A DNA stretch of 64,000 nucleotides from Pseudomonas capeferrum (GCF_013523055.1 NZ_JAAMQM010000002.1:124001-188000); one strand, 5' to 3'; counted from the stretch's first letter, positions 43,617 to 55,442 are shown. Notes: generated by a model from the sequence alone, not told the origin. Numbers and translations are program-made.

Positions 43617-46172
43617 ATGATCAAGAATCCCACCTGTGGTCCCACCCCCCCAGCAAGCCAGGGCCAGAGCGTCAATCTGACGCGCGCCTCATTATTCTTG
43701 TTCACCGGGCTTCTGACATTGGTCCTGTTGTTCGCCGGCGCGCTTGCCACCTATTTCGCGCTCAACCTGGACCGGACAGAGGCGAAGAAAGCGGCCTTCC
43801 TTGCCGACAAGGCGGTCCAATCGCTGCGCAAGAACGTACTGGCAACGACCAAGGATTATGCGTTCTGGGGCGACGCCTACCGCAACCTGCATCTTGCGCT
43901 GGATACGGAATGGGCATTCGTCCAGGAGAATCTAGGTCCTACACTGTTCCCGGCCTTTGGTTTCAATGGTGTGTTCGTGATCGGCACCGCGGACCAGACA
44001 CTCTATTCGGTGATTGATGGCAAACGCTCGCAGGTGCCTGCCGCGCAGTGGCTAGGTGAGCCACTCGACCAGCTAGTGCGGGAGGCTCGTGCGCAGGAAG
44101 AGCACGAGAAGTCGGTAAGCGCATTCGTACGTACGAACGCAGCGCTGGTCCTGATCGGTGCCGCGGCCATTACGCCGGGTACGGACCCGACAGTACAGCG
44201 CGACGACGGCCTGGCATCGGTACTGGTATTCGCCAGGAGGCTCGACAACGGCAGCCTGGAATCCCTCGGTAACAGCTTCGGCGTCGAACACCTGCGTTTG
44301 GCTCAACGCCCGGCACTCGAGCCAGGTCAGGTAATGGACAAGGCGAAAGCGCTAGCGACGCTTGCATGGAGTCCCCCGACGCCGGGCCGCGAAATACTGG
44401 CGTTCATGCTGCCTCTGCTGGGGCTGTTCGCGCTGCTCGTCTACCTGATGGTATGGATAATCCTGCGCCGTGCCACGGCAGCGGCGAAGCTGCTCGATCT
44501 CAGTCATGTCGCCTTGCAACGCAGTCAGGGGGCGCTGGCCATCAGCGAAGCGCGCTTTCGGGATGTGGCCGAGGCCAGTTCGGACTGGATATGGGAGGTC
44601 GATGACCAAGGCCGGTTCACCTATCTCTCCGAACGGTTCGAGATCATTACCGGCTTCGCCCGGGAGGCCTGGCTGGGGATCGCCATAGAAAAGCTGGTCA
44701 AAGGCGAGGAGGGGTCGCTGCTGGAATGGTTGAACCACCGGTCCAGGAGCGCCAATGCTTCCTTCCAATGCACCTGCGTGGACAAGGAAGGCGGATATCG
44801 CATCCTGCGGGTGACGGCCAGGGACATGCAGGGCCAAGGCTATCGCGGGACCGCCGTGGACATCACCGACGATGTCGAGGCGCGAAAACGTATCGAGTAC
44901 CTCTCCGAACATGACGTCTTGACCGGGCTGCCAAACCGAGAACGCCTGCGGGACTTCCTGGAAGGAAGGCTCAGGTCCGCGTCGACCGGCACGAACCCTC
45001 TGGTGATGTTCAGCATCGACCTCGACCGTTTCAAACCGGTGAACGATCTGCTGGGCCATGCGGTAGGCGACCGGGTGCTGCTCGAAACCGCACGGCGGTT
45101 GGGCGAATGCGTGCGCAGCGGGGACCTGGTGGCGAGGGTCGGAGGGGATGAGTTCGTGATGGTCGTCACCGGTATGCTCGATCATGTGGAGATCGAGGCG
45201 CTCTGTCGCCGATTGATCGATGCGGTCGAGCAGCCGATCCAGCTCGAAGAGCAGAACATCTTCATCAGCGCCAGTATCGGGATTGCCCTGTCGCCAAGTG
45301 ACGCACGCGAGGCAGCGGAGCTGCTGCGCTATTCCGATATCGCGCTCTACGAAGCCAAGGCGAGCGGCAGAGGCACCTGGCGCTTCTACGCGGGTGACAT
45401 GAATGCGCGGATCATCGAGCGCCGACGGCTTGAAAGCGACCTGCGTTATGGCATCAAGAATGGCGAACTGCGCCTGTATTTCCAACCGCGTTTTCGGATC
45501 AGCGATGGCCAGATGGTCGGCGCCGAAGCGCTGGTGCGTTGGCAGCATCCTCAACGTGGGCTGGTTTATCCGGATACCTTCATCCCGATAGCCGAAGACA
45601 CGGGGCTCATCGCATCGTTGAGTGACTGGGTCCTCGATGCGGCGTGCAAGACGGCCGCCGACTGGCCTGAAGAACTGTTCGTATCGGTCAACCTGTCCTC
45701 CAAGGAGTTCCAGTCCACTCAATTGATCGAGCGGATCGAGCGGGTCCTGGCTGTTTCCAGATTGCAACCCGCTCGCCTGGAGCTGGAGCTGACCGAAAGC
45801 GTGATGGTCGAGGACGCCACGAGTGCCTTGAGTATCATGCGATCGCTCAAGGCATTGGGCGTGAAGTTGGCGATGGATGATTTCGGGACCGGCTATTCGT
45901 CACTGAGCTACTTGCGCTCGTTCCCGTTCGATGGGCTGAAGATCGACCGCAGCTTCGTGAGCCGATTGGGCGAGAGCGAGGATGACAAGGCCATCATCCA
46001 GGCGATCGTTGGCCTGGGCCGTGCATTGTCGCTGACCGTGACCGCCGAGGGCATCGAAACCCCGGAGCATCTGGCGCTGTTGAAAGCCGTGACCTGCGAT
46101 GAGGGACAGGGGTATCACCTGAGCAGACCGATGGATGCGGTCGCGTTCAATCAGATGATGATGACGACCTAG
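43617..46172 (+). CDS. Membrane GGDEF-EAL protein (CHASE4-PAS)
   Basis: An 851-residue inner-membrane enzyme of c-di-GMP turnover. Helix at about residues 20-45, a periplasmic CHASE4-type domain (TTKDYAFWGDAYRNLHLALD), a second helix (LAFMLPLLGLFALLVYLMVW), a PAS domain, a GGDEF domain with intact RVGGDEF and an RxxD inhibitory site (RSGD) five residues before it, and an EAL domain with AEALVRWQHP, DDFGTGYSSLSYLRSF and TAEGIETPEH. Both halves look catalytically competent. Start at 43617 (MIKNPT) or 27 nt upstream; evidence does not separate them. Confidence 0.9.
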   Translation: MIKNPTCGPTPPASQGQSVNLTRASLFLFTGLLTLVLLFAGALATYFALNLDRTEAKKAAFLADKAVQSLRKNVLATTKDYAFWGDAYRNLHLALDTEWAFVQENLGPTLFPAFGFNGVFVIGTADQTLYSVIDGKRSQVPAAQWLGEPLDQLVREARAQEEHEKSVSAFVRTNAALVLIGAAAITPGTDPTVQRDDGLASVLVFARRLDNGSLESLGNSFGVEHLRLAQRPALEPGQVMDKAKALATLAWSPPTPGREILAFMLPLLGLFALLVYLMVWIILRRATAAAKLLDLSHVALQRSQGALAISEARFRDVAEASSDWIWEVDDQGRFTYLSERFEIITGFAREAWLGIAIEKLVKGEEGSLLEWLNHRSRSANASFQCTCVDKEGGYRILRVTARDMQGQGYRGTAVDITDDVEARKRIEYLSEHDVLTGLPNRERLRDFLEGRLRSASTGTNPLVMFSIDLDRFKPVNDLLGHAVGDRVLLETARRLGECVRSGDLVARVGGDEFVMVVTGMLDHVEIEALCRRLIDAVEQPIQLEEQNIFISASIGIALSPSDAREAAELLRYSDIALYEAKASGRGTWRFYAGDMNARIIERRRLESDLRYGIKNGELRLYFQPRFRISDGQMVGAEALVRWQHPQRGLVYPDTFIPIAEDTGLIASLSDWVLDAACKTAADWPEELFVSVNLSSKEFQSTQLIERIERVLAVSRLQPARLELELTESVMVEDATSALSIMRSLKALGVKLAMDDFGTGYSSLSYLRSFPFDGLKIDRSFVSRLGESEDDKAIIQAIVGLGRALSLTVTAEGIETPEHLALLKAVTCDEGQGYHLSRPMDAVAFNQMMMTT

Positions 46173-46266
46173 GAAACAGGCTTCGGCGTGGATCGAGTAA
46201 CTGAAAAGCAGAGGAGCGAGCGAAGATGATACCGACGTCATTCAAAGACTCTATCGGGGCCTGGTC

Positions 46267-46587
46267 ATGAACCCGAGCACACCGGACGGTCGATATTTCG
46301 TGGTCAAGGGTCAGCTCTGGCGTTGCAGCGATCCCTCGCTGGCCGAGGACGTTCGACAAGGATCGGTCGACGAACTCATGGCCGGGAGGCGGGACGTCAA
46401 GGCGGCCAAGGCCTCGGGCGAGGTAGCGCAGTTGAAGGCCGCTCGGGCCCGCGTCAACGCCGCCAAGGTGGCGCTCGGCGAGCGAGGGCCCGTCTGGTGG
46501 GATGACGGGAGCCCGGATTACAACAGGTTCCTGGTCACCAACACGCCTTACGCCGACTGGTACCGCGCGCTCGGCCCGCGGACCTGA
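46267..46587 (+). CDS. Conserved hypothetical protein
   Basis: A 106-residue soluble protein. The N-terminus (GRYFVVKGQLWRCSDPSLAE) and C-terminus (GPVWWDDGSPDYNRFLVTNT) flank a helical Lys/Arg/Ala-rich middle (AAKASGEVAQLKAARARVNA). I have the impression that it belongs to a small family widespread in proteobacteria but know no function. GGGG lies seven bases before the ATG. Confidence 0.75.
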   Translation: MNPSTPDGRYFVVKGQLWRCSDPSLAEDVRQGSVDELMAGRRDVKAAKASGEVAQLKAARARVNAAKVALGERGPVWWDDGSPDYNRFLVTNTPYADWYRALGPRT

Positions 46588-46708
46588 CGTGTTCGACAAG
46601 GCCATGGACAGGTCACGTGTCTGAATCGGACGCGCGGTGATCGTTCATGTCTTGCGCCGACTACCTCGCCACACGGCCTTCCCGTAGAATCCGCGCCCTT
46701 TTGCTGGG

Positions 46709-47088
46709 ATGTGGAGGATGGTCAGGGGTGAAAACCGCGCTACGGCGTGTGGATTGGTGACGATTGTCTTGTGGAGCACCGCCGCCGGTCTCATCAGGAG
46801 CGTGAGTGACGGTTTCGGCGCGCTGGGTGGAGCGGCCCTGATCTATGCCTGGGGCGCCATCCTGCTGTTGATCCTCTTCGGCAAACCGCGGCTGCGCTGG
46901 TCTTCGCGCTTCTACCTGGTCGTCGGCAGTGCGCTGTTCGTCGCCTATGAAGTCTGTCTTTCACTGTCGTTGGGGTATGCGAACGACAGCAACCAGGCGA
47001 TCGAGCTGGGGGTCGTGAACTACCTGTGGCCGTGCCTCACGGTGCTACTGGCCATCTTCATGAGCGGCCAGCGCGCCAGCCTGCTGGG
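46709..47088 (+). pseudogene. yddG: YddG-type aromatic amino acid exporter, truncated
   Basis: About 125 residues match the N-terminal four helices of the YddG drug/metabolite transporter: GLVTIVLWSTAAGLIRSVSD, GAALIYAWGAILLLI, YEVCLSLSLGYANDSNQAIE and LGVVNYLWPCLTVLLAIFMS. Similarity stops after SGQRASLLG at about 47088, with the remaining six helices gone. The frame continues open through unrelated sequence into a tandem repeat until 47797 because the repeat period is divisible by three, but that extension is not protein-like. Confidence 0.88.
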
Positions 47089-47169
47089 TCCGGCATGCCC
47101 TGATGCCTGGCAGTCAGGGAAGCCGTCTGATCTGGATGTTGAAGCTCATCGTTCGGTTTCTGAGATCAG

Positions 47170-47945
47170 CTGTGCGGCTGCTGCCCCTGTCGCGGGGCAA
47201 GCCCGCTCACCACTGGTTCTGTGCAAGTCATGCCACTGGTTGTGTGCAAGCCATGCCACTGGTCTGTGCAGGTCATGCCACTGGTTGTGTGCAAGCCATG
47301 CCACTGGTCTGTGCAGGTCATGCCACTGGTTCTGTGCAAGTCATGTCACTGGTCTGTGCAGTTCATGCCACTGGTTGTGTGGAAGACATGCCACTGGTTT
47401 TGTGCAAGTCATACCAATGGTCTGTGCAGGTCATGCCACTGGTTGGGTGCAAGACATGCCATTGGTTCTTTACAGGCCATGCCACTGGTTGTGTGGAAGA
47501 CATGCCACTGGTTTTGTGCAAGTCATAACACTGTTCTGCGCAAGTCATGTCATTGGTCTGTTCAGGTCATGTCACTGGTTGTGTGCAAGACATGCCACTG
47601 GTTCTGTGCAAGTCATGTCACTGGTCTGTGCAGGTCATGCCACTGGTTGTGTGGAAGACATGCCACTGGTTGTGTGCAAGTCATACCACTGGTCTGTGCA
47701 GGTCATGCCACTGGTTGTGGGCAAGACATGCCATTGGTTCTTTACAGGCCATGCCACTGTTGCTGTGGAAGACATGCCACTGGTTCTGTGCAGGTGATGC
47801 CAGCGATATAAACAAGCTATGAAAGATGCTGGTGCCTTAGGCCTACGCTGGTGCTTTAAGCCTGCGCTGGTGTTCTGGCCCAAGTGGGGCACCGGTGGCA
47901 TGACTTGCGAAGAACCGGTGGCGAGCGGGCTTGTCCCGCGATAGG
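47170..47945. repeat. Minisatellite of about 25 units (22/23 bp) between two inverted REPs
   Basis: From 47211 to about 47804 the motif CATGCCACTGGT plus TGTGTGCAAG or CTGTGCAGGT repeats every 22 or 23 bp, alternating so that two units make 45 bp. A higher-order period of 272 bp is visible: ATTGGTTCTTTACAGGCC occurs at 47461 and again at 47733. A REP (GTCGCGGGGCAAGCCCGCTC) lies at the left edge and the inverse REP (GGTGGCGAGCGGGCTTGTCC) at 47918-47940. The right flank still carries one unit-like copy next to the REP (47890-47912). Confidence 0.92.
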
Positions 47946-48022
47946 GCCAGCAGCTTCACAGAAAATTACAGGGGGGTTACGCTCCATTTGCATAACCCGC
48001 CAGCCCAACTGCGCTGCTCCAC

Positions 48023-49402
48023 TCAAAGATGCAACGCATGCCCCAACGCCCGCAGCGCCGCCTCCTGCACCGCCTCCCCCAAGGTCGGATGCGCATGGAT
48101 GGTCCCCGCGATATCTTCCAGCCTAGCGCCCATTTCCAGTGACTGGGCAAACGCGCTGGACAGCTCCGATACCCCCACGCCGACAGCCTGCCAACCCATC
48201 ACCAGGTGATTGTCACGACGAGCGACCACGCGCACGAACCCGCTACGCGATTCGAGCGTCATGGCGCGCCCGTTGGCGGCGAAGGGGAACTGCGCGACGA
48301 TGCAGTCCAGGCCCTGCTGGCCGGCCTGTTCAGGTGTAGTACCCACCACCACCAGCTCCGGATCGGTGAAGCACACGGCGGCAATCGCGGCGGGCTCGAA
48401 ACGCCGAGATTTGCCGGCGATCAGTTCCGCCACCATCTCGCCTTGGGCCATCGCCCGATGGGCCAGCATGGGTTCACCCGTCAGGTCACCGATGGCCCAT
48501 ACGTTGCGCATGCTGGTCTGGCAACGTGCGTCCACGTCGATAGCCGGGCCGTTCATCTTCAAGTCCAGGCATTCCAGGCCCTGCGTGCGTGGCCGACGGC
48601 CTACCGCGACCAGCACTCGGTCCGCTTCGAGGGTCAACGTCTGCCCCTGGCCATCGCGAGCCGTCAGGCACTGGCTAGCCGGATCGTAACCCTCGACGCT
48701 GTGACCCAGGTAAAGCTGGATACCGAGCTTGCCGATCGACTCGGCCACCGGCTGGGTCAGCTCGCTGTCGTAGGTCGGCAAGATACGCTCGCGCGCTTCG
48801 ACCACGCTGACCCTAGCGCCGAGCTTGCGGTAGGCAATGCCCAGCTCCAGGCCGATGTAGCCGCCACCCACCACCACCAGGTGCTTGGGCAACGTCTCGG
48901 GCGCCAGGGCCTCGGTCGACGAGATGATCGGTCCGCCCAGGGGCAGCATCGGCAACTCGACACTGCTCGAACCGGTCGCCAGCAGCAGGTGTTCACAATG
49001 AATCCGCTGGCCATCGACCTCGACGTTCTTGCCATCGACGATCGTTGCCCAGCCCTGGATCACCTTGACCCCGTGCTTTTTCAGCAGCGCGGCTACCCCG
49101 GTCGTCAGGCGATCGACGATGCCGTCCTTCCAGGCCACGCTGCGGCCGATGTCCAGCCTCGGTGCACTGACGTGAATGCCGAGCGCCGAGCCATCCTGGT
49201 GGCTGCAAGCCTGATGGAATTGCTCGGCCACATGAATCAGCGCCTTGGAGGGGATGCAGCCGATGTTCAGGCAGGTACCGCCCAGGGCCTGGCCTTCGAC
49301 CAGTACCGTGGGGATGCCCAGTTGCCCGGCGCGAATGGCAGCCACATAGCCGCCAGGTCCGCCGCCGATGACCAGCAGGGTCGTATCGAGGGTCTGTTGC
49401 AT
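48023..49402 (-). CDS. lpdV: Dihydrolipoamide dehydrogenase of the branched-chain complex (E3)
   Basis: A 459-residue flavoprotein that reoxidises the lipoyl arm of the branched-chain keto acid dehydrogenase. [14 protein letters not shown] is the FAD site; the redox-active disulfide is in [28 protein letters not shown] binds NAD; the catalytic His is in [12 protein letters not shown] at the C-terminus. Length equals the known P. putida LpdV. It begins 2 nt after bkdB ends and is the last gene of the bkd operon. Confidence 0.95.
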   Translation of the reverse strand: MQQTLDTTLLVIGGGPGGYVAAIRAGQLGIPTVLVEGQALGGTCLNIGCIPSKALIHVAEQFHQACSHQDGSALGIHVSAPRLDIGRSVAWKDGIVDRLTTGVAALLKKHGVKVIQGWATIVDGKNVEVDGQRIHCEHLLLATGSSSVELPMLPLGGPIISSTEALAPETLPKHLVVVGGGYIGLELGIAYRKLGARVSVVEARERILPTYDSELTQPVAESIGKLGIQLYLGHSVEGYDPASQCLTARDGQGQTLTLEADRVLVAVGRRPRTQGLECLDLKMNGPAIDVDARCQTSMRNVWAIGDLTGEPMLAHRAMAQGEMVAELIAGKSRRFEPAAIAAVCFTDPELVVVGTTPEQAGQQGLDCIVAQFPFAANGRAMTLESRSGFVRVVARRDNHLVMGWQAVGVGVSELSSAFAQSLEMGARLEDIAGTIHAHPTLGEAVQEAALRALGHALHL

Positions 49403-49404
49403 CG

Positions 49405-50751
49405 TCACTCCACGAACAGGCAGGCAGGTTGTTCCAACAGGCCGCGCACGGCCTGGATGAACAGCGCGGCATCCATGCCGTCGACCACCCGGTGATCGAA
49501 CGAGCTGGACAGGTTCATCATCTTGCGCACCACGATCTGGCCATCGATCACCACGGGCCGATCGACCATGCGGTTGACGCCGACGATCGCCACCTCCGGT
49601 GTATTGACCACCGGTGTGCTGGCAATGCCCCCCAACGCCCCGAGGCTGGTCAGGGTGATGGTCGAACCGGACATTTCCTCGCGCGTGGCCTTGTTGTTGC
49701 GCGCGGCATGCGCCAGGCGCGTGATCTCGCTGGCGTTGTCCCACAGGCTGCCCGCTTCGGCATGGCGCAGGACCGGTACCATCAGGCCATTGTCGCCCTG
49801 GGTGGCAATGCCTACGTGCACGGCGCCGTGACGGGTGATGACCTGAGCTTCATCGTCATAGGTGGCGTTGATCTGCGGAAAGTCGCGCAGGGCAACGACC
49901 ATGGCCCGGACCAGCAGGGGTAGCAAGGTCAGCTTGCCGCGACTCTCGCTCCATTGCTTGTTCAGGTGCAGGCGCAGGGCTTCGAGCGCCGTGACGTCGA
50001 TCTCCTCGACATAGCTGAAATGCGCGACCCGGCGCTTGGCATCCTGCATGCGCTGGGCGATCTTGCGGCGCAGGCCGATGACCGGGATCTGCTCGCTGTC
50101 AGTGCGCCTGTCATAGCCGCCTGGCGCTTGGCCGACACGGGTATTCGGCCGGCTCATGAAGCTGTCGAGATCTTCGTGCAGGATACGACCGGCGGGCCCG
50201 CTGCCTTGTACGTAGCGCAATTCGATGCCGGCATCCAGGGCGCGCTTGCGCACGGCAGGGGAGGCGAGGGGCTTCTCGTCGGCCTGGCGATGCGCCACGG
50301 AAGCCGCGCAACCCGTGTAGCGCCCCCCAGCGCCAACCGCAGCTGGGGCTCCCTCGGACTGGACGGCATCAGCCATGGCAGAGGCGCCCTGTGGCTGGAC
50401 GGCGCCAACTGCGGCAGAAGCAGCTGGCAGCTGGACAGCGCTTGCCGCCTCCACGGCCCCAGCTGGCTCGACCAGCTTGGCCTGCGGTGTGTCGACATGA
50501 TTGCCGCTGCCTTCCACTTCGATGCGAATCAGCTCACTGCCGACCGCCATCACTTCACCGGGCTCACCGCCCAGCGCCAAGACCTTGCCGCTGACCGGCG
50601 AGGGTATCTCGACGGTTGCCTTGTCGGTCATGACATCAGCCACCACCTGATCCTCGGTGATGGTGTCGCCTATCTTGACGAACCATTCCACCAGTTCCAC
50701 CTGCGCGATGCCCTCGCCAATGTCCGGCATCTTGATGACGTGCGTGCCCAT
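49405..50751 (-). CDS. bkdB: Branched-chain keto acid dehydrogenase E2 (lipoamide acyltransferase)
   Basis: A 448-residue transacylase that forms the complex core. One lipoyl domain at residues 1-80 with the lipoylated Lys in [10 protein letters not shown]; a long Ala/Pro/Gln-rich flexible linker; a subunit-binding domain ([20 protein letters not shown]); and the catalytic domain ending [14 protein letters not shown] with the HxxxDG active site. The linker contains repeated AVQ-x-GA units and makes the protein somewhat longer than the P. putida reference. Its start abuts the bkdA2 stop with no gap. Confidence 0.95.
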   Translation of the reverse strand: MGTHVIKMPDIGEGIAQVELVEWFVKIGDTITEDQVVADVMTDKATVEIPSPVSGKVLALGGEPGEVMAVGSELIRIEVEGSGNHVDTPQAKLVEPAGAVEAASAVQLPAASAAVGAVQPQGASAMADAVQSEGAPAAVGAGGRYTGCAASVAHRQADEKPLASPAVRKRALDAGIELRYVQGSGPAGRILHEDLDSFMSRPNTRVGQAPGGYDRRTDSEQIPVIGLRRKIAQRMQDAKRRVAHFSYVEEIDVTALEALRLHLNKQWSESRGKLTLLPLLVRAMVVALRDFPQINATYDDEAQVITRHGAVHVGIATQGDNGLMVPVLRHAEAGSLWDNASEITRLAHAARNNKATREEMSGSTITLTSLGALGGIASTPVVNTPEVAIVGVNRMVDRPVVIDGQIVVRKMMNLSSSFDHRVVDGMDAALFIQAVRGLLEQPACLFVE

Positions 50752-51810
50752 TCAGACCTCCATGACCCGTTTCAATGCCGCGCCTACCCGGGTCGGCCCG
50801 GGGAAGTAGGCCCATTCCTGCGCGTGGGGGTACGGTGTATCCCAGCCGGTGACACGCTCGATGGGGGCCTCCAGATGGTGGAAGCAGTGCTCCTGGACCA
50901 GCGCCACCAGTTCGGCGCCGAAACCGCAGGTGCGCGTGGCTTCATGGACGACGACACATCGACCAGTCTTCTTCACCGAGTCGACGATGGTCTCCAGGTC
51001 CAGCGGCCAGAGGCTGCGCAGGTCGATGACTTCGGCATCGACGCCGGTTTCCTCGGCTGCCACCTGGGCCACGTATACCGTGGTGCCGTAGGTGAGGACG
51101 GTGACATCGTTGCCGGGACGGGTGACGACCGCCTTGTCCAGCGGCACCGAGTAATAGCCGTCCGGTACCGCACTCTGCGGATGCTTGGACCAAGGCGTCA
51201 CGGGACGGTCGTGGTGGCCGTCGAACGGGCCGTTGTACAAGCGCTTGGGCTCGAGGAAGATCACTGGATCGTCGCATTCGATCGAGGCGATCAACAGGCC
51301 CTTGGCATCGTAGGGATTGGACGGCATTACCGTGCGCAGGCCGCAGACCTGGGTGAACATCGCTTCCGGGCTCTGGCTGTGGGTCTGCCCGCCATAGATC
51401 CCGCCGCCGCAGGGCATGCGCAGGGTCAGCGGGGATATGAACTCGCCCGCCGAGCGATAGCGCAGGCGCGCCATTTCCGACACGATCTGGTCGGAAGCGG
51501 GGTAGAAGTAGTCGGCGAACTGGATTTCCACCACGGGCCGCAGCCCATAGGCGCCCATGCCGACGGCCGTGCCGACGATACCGCTTTCGGAGATCGGCGC
51601 GTCGAATACCCGTGACTTGCCATACTTGACCTGCAGCCCTTCGGTGCAGCGGAACACGCCACCGAAGTAGCCGACGTCCTGGCCGTAGATCACCACATTG
51701 TCATCGCGCTCGAGCATCACATCCATGGCCGAGCGCAAGGCCTGGATCATGGTCATGGTGGTCGTGGTCATGGCGGTTCCCGGGTCGATGCTGTTGCTTT
51801 GGTCGTTCAT
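50752..51810 (-). CDS. bkdA2: Branched-chain keto acid dehydrogenase E1 beta
   Basis: A 352-residue thiamine-diphosphate enzyme subunit. Typical segments: MTMIQALRSAMDVMLERDDN, VIYGQDVGYFGGVFRCTEGL, the EIQFADYFYPASDQIVSEMA region and the C-terminal VHEATRTCGFGAELVALVQE. The MNDQSN start at 51810 lies 1 nt after the bkdA1 stop, so the two E1 subunits are translated together. Confidence 0.95.
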   Translation of the reverse strand: MNDQSNSIDPGTAMTTTTMTMIQALRSAMDVMLERDDNVVIYGQDVGYFGGVFRCTEGLQVKYGKSRVFDAPISESGIVGTAVGMGAYGLRPVVEIQFADYFYPASDQIVSEMARLRYRSAGEFISPLTLRMPCGGGIYGGQTHSQSPEAMFTQVCGLRTVMPSNPYDAKGLLIASIECDDPVIFLEPKRLYNGPFDGHHDRPVTPWSKHPQSAVPDGYYSVPLDKAVVTRPGNDVTVLTYGTTVYVAQVAAEETGVDAEVIDLRSLWPLDLETIVDSVKKTGRCVVVHEATRTCGFGAELVALVQEHCFHHLEAPIERVTGWDTPYPHAQEWAYFPGPTRVGAALKRVMEV

Positions 51811-51811
51811 C

Positions 51812-53240
<1,429 letters not shown>

Positions 53241-53726
53241 ATGCGAAAACTGGATCGCACGGATATCGGTATTCTCAACGCCCTTCAGGAAAATGCGCGT
53301 ATCACCAATGCCGAGCTGGCGCGCTCGGTGAACCTGTCTCCCACGCCCTGTTTCAACCGGGTCAAGGCCATGGAAGAGTCGGGGGTGATTCGTCAGCAGG
53401 TGACCTTGCTGTCGCCCGAGGTATTGGGGCTGGACGTGAATGTATTCATCCATGTCAGTCTCGAGAAGCAGGTAGAGCAGTCGTTGCATCGCTTCGAGGA
53501 GGAAATCGCCGAGCGCCCTGAAGTGATGGAGTGCTATCTCATGACCGGAGACCCCGATTACCTCTTGCGTGTGCTGCTGCCCAGCATCCAGGCGTTGGAG
53601 CGCTTCCTCGACTACCTCACACGGTTGCCCGGTGTTGCCAATATCCGTTCCAGCTTTGCCCTCAAGCAGGTGCGCTACAAGACGGCATTGCCATTACCCG
53701 CCAACGGGATGAACCTGCGTGAGTGA
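53241..53726 (+). CDS. bkdR: BkdR, Lrp-family activator of the bkd operon
   Basis: A 161-residue Lrp/AsnC regulator. N-terminal HTH ([40 protein letters not shown]) and a C-terminal RAM ligand domain with [20 protein letters not shown]. Length and divergent position next to bkdA1 match the known P. putida BkdR. Confidence 0.95.
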   Translation: MRKLDRTDIGILNALQENARITNAELARSVNLSPTPCFNRVKAMEESGVIRQQVTLLSPEVLGLDVNVFIHVSLEKQVEQSLHRFEEEIAERPEVMECYLMTGDPDYLLRVLLPSIQALERFLDYLTRLPGVANIRSSFALKQVRYKTALPLPANGMNLRE

Positions 53727-53827
53727 GGGGCGGGTTGGCGCCGCCATCTGTTGCGCGCAATGCCGGACAGACAAGGTAGAACAGCCGATTCAGAGGCTGG
53801 AGTTTATCGGGTAGGTCTCGAACTTTT

Positions 53828-53935
53828 TGTGATGCTGAGGGCCTATCGCGGGGCAAGCCCGCTCGCCACCTGGATTGTGTTTTCACTGCACCGGTGGCGA
53901 GCGGGCTTGCCCCGCGATAGGCCCTCAGCATCACA
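53828..53935. repeat. REP doublet (REPIN) with perfect arms
   Basis: Two 43-bp arms, 53828-53870 and 53893-53935, are exact reverse complements (starting TGTGATGCTGAGGGCCTATC) separated by 22 bp. It lies between bkdR and a glutamine-synthetase-like gene. Perfect identity suggests a recent or maintained copy. Confidence 0.93.
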
Positions 53936-54098
53936 GAAGATTCCACAAACCGAAGACTAAGCTTCAGGCTGTGAATCGACTTTTTTGCCTTGACTGACCC
54001 GCATCGCCCCCGCTGCGCAGGCTTGATATTCCGTGCGTTCGGCGCCTATGTTGTAGCTGTTGCCGTTTACGGCCTGTACACATGACAAGGATGAAGCC

Positions 54099-55442
54099 AT
54101 GACGACCGATGGCCAGCGTTCATTCGCCGAGCGTTTGACAGGCATTGACGAGATCGAGTGCGTGACCCCGGACCTCAATGGGGTGCCTCGCGGCAAGGTG
54201 ATGACCGCGCAGGGCTTTCTCGAGGGACGTCGCCTGCAGATGGCGCGGGGGGTGCTGCTGCAGTGCATCATGGGTGGCTATCCGGCTGCGAGATTCTATG
54301 GCGGCGACGACGGCGACCTGGCGCTGGTGGCGGATCCCGGACAGGTCCATCGCCTGCCCTGGAGCGAGGAGCCGAGAGCCCTGGCGATCTGCGACGCCGA
54401 CGAACTGGATGGCGGCGGCTCGGGCCTGTCGACACGAGGCCAGCTCAAGGCCGTGATCGCCCGTTATGCGGCCCTCGGGCTGGCACCGGTGGTGGCCACC
54501 GAGCTGGAGTTCTTCGTCTTTGCGGCCAACCCTGATCCGGGCCAGGCATTCCAGCCGCCCCTCGGCAAGGACGGTCGTCGCGAAGATGGCCAATCGGCTT
54601 TCAGCGTCAGTTCCAACAACGGCCTGCGTCCGTTCTTCAGCGAAGTCTATCGCTGCATGGCCGCCCTCGGCCTGCCGCGGGACACCTTCATGCACGAAAT
54701 GGGCGTCAGCCAGTTCGAGATCAATCTGCTGCATGACGACCCACTCTTGCTGGCCGACCAGACCTTCCTGTTCAAGCACCTGCTCAAGGAGGTGGCTCTC
54801 AAGCACGGGGTGACGGTGGTGTGCATGGCCAAGCCGCTGGCCAGAACGGCCGGCAGTTCCATGCATATCCACCAGAGCCTGGTAGAGATCGACAGCGGTC
54901 GGAATGTCTTCAGCGACCGCGATGGCCAGGCGACCGATACCTTTCATCATTTCATCGGCGGGCTACAGGCTTGCATGGCCGACTTCACGGCCTTGTTCGC
55001 GCCCCATGTCAATTCCTACCAGCGGCTGTGTCATCCCTATGCGTCGCCCAACAATGCCTGCTGGTCCGAGGACAATCGCGCCGCCGGTCTGCGTATCCCC
55101 GCCAGCTCGCCCTCGGCGCGACGCGTCGAGAACCGTCTGCCGGGCGCCGATGCCAACCCTTACCTGGCAATTGCCGCCAGCCTGGCGGCCGGGTTGCATG
55201 GCATCGAGCGGCGTCTGTCGCCAACGTCCGCCATCCAGGGTGAGTTCCAGGTTCCCGAGCACCTGAGCCTGCCTTGTACCTTGCATGCGGCCCTAGAGCG
55301 TCTCAAGCGCAGCACGCTGGCCCGGGAACTGTTCGGCACCGAGTTCATCGAAGGCTACGTAGCGACCAAGACCCTGGAGCTGACCGATTTTCTTGACGAG
55401 ATCACTCCCTGGGAACGTCGTGTACTCGCCGCTCAAGCCTGA
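54099..55442 (+). CDS. Glutamine-synthetase-like gamma-glutamyl ligase
   Basis: A 447-residue member of the GlnA superfamily outside the true GlnA I group. It keeps the ATP/metal motifs ATELEFFVFA, HEMGVSQFEINL, AKPLARTAGSSMHIHQSL and SARRVENRLPGADANPYLAI. It lacks the adenylylation-loop Tyr sequence of nitrogen-regulated GlnA. Relatives (PuuA, SpuI) glutamylate putrescine, spermidine or ethanolamine. AAGGA lies seven bases before the ATG at 54099. The amine-catabolic genes at 21-31 kb are consistent with, but do not prove, an amine substrate. Confidence 0.87.
   Translation: MTTDGQRSFAERLTGIDEIECVTPDLNGVPRGKVMTAQGFLEGRRLQMARGVLLQCIMGGYPAARFYGGDDGDLALVADPGQVHRLPWSEEPRALAICDADELDGGGSGLSTRGQLKAVIARYAALGLAPVVATELEFFVFAANPDPGQAFQPPLGKDGRREDGQSAFSVSSNNGLRPFFSEVYRCMAALGLPRDTFMHEMGVSQFEINLLHDDPLLLADQTFLFKHLLKEVALKHGVTVVCMAKPLARTAGSSMHIHQSLVEIDSGRNVFSDRDGQATDTFHHFIGGLQACMADFTALFAPHVNSYQRLCHPYASPNNACWSEDNRAAGLRIPASSPSARRVENRLPGADANPYLAIAASLAAGLHGIERRLSPTSAIQGEFQVPEHLSLPCTLHAALERLKRSTLARELFGTEFIEGYVATKTLELTDFLDEITPWERRVLAAQA

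Noticed and set aside
47211-47804. Long open frames of about 150-200 residues rich in Cys, His and Trp on the plus strand
   Set aside because: They exist because two repeat units make 45 bp, divisible by three, so several frames stay open. They have no ribosome site and consist only of the repeat.
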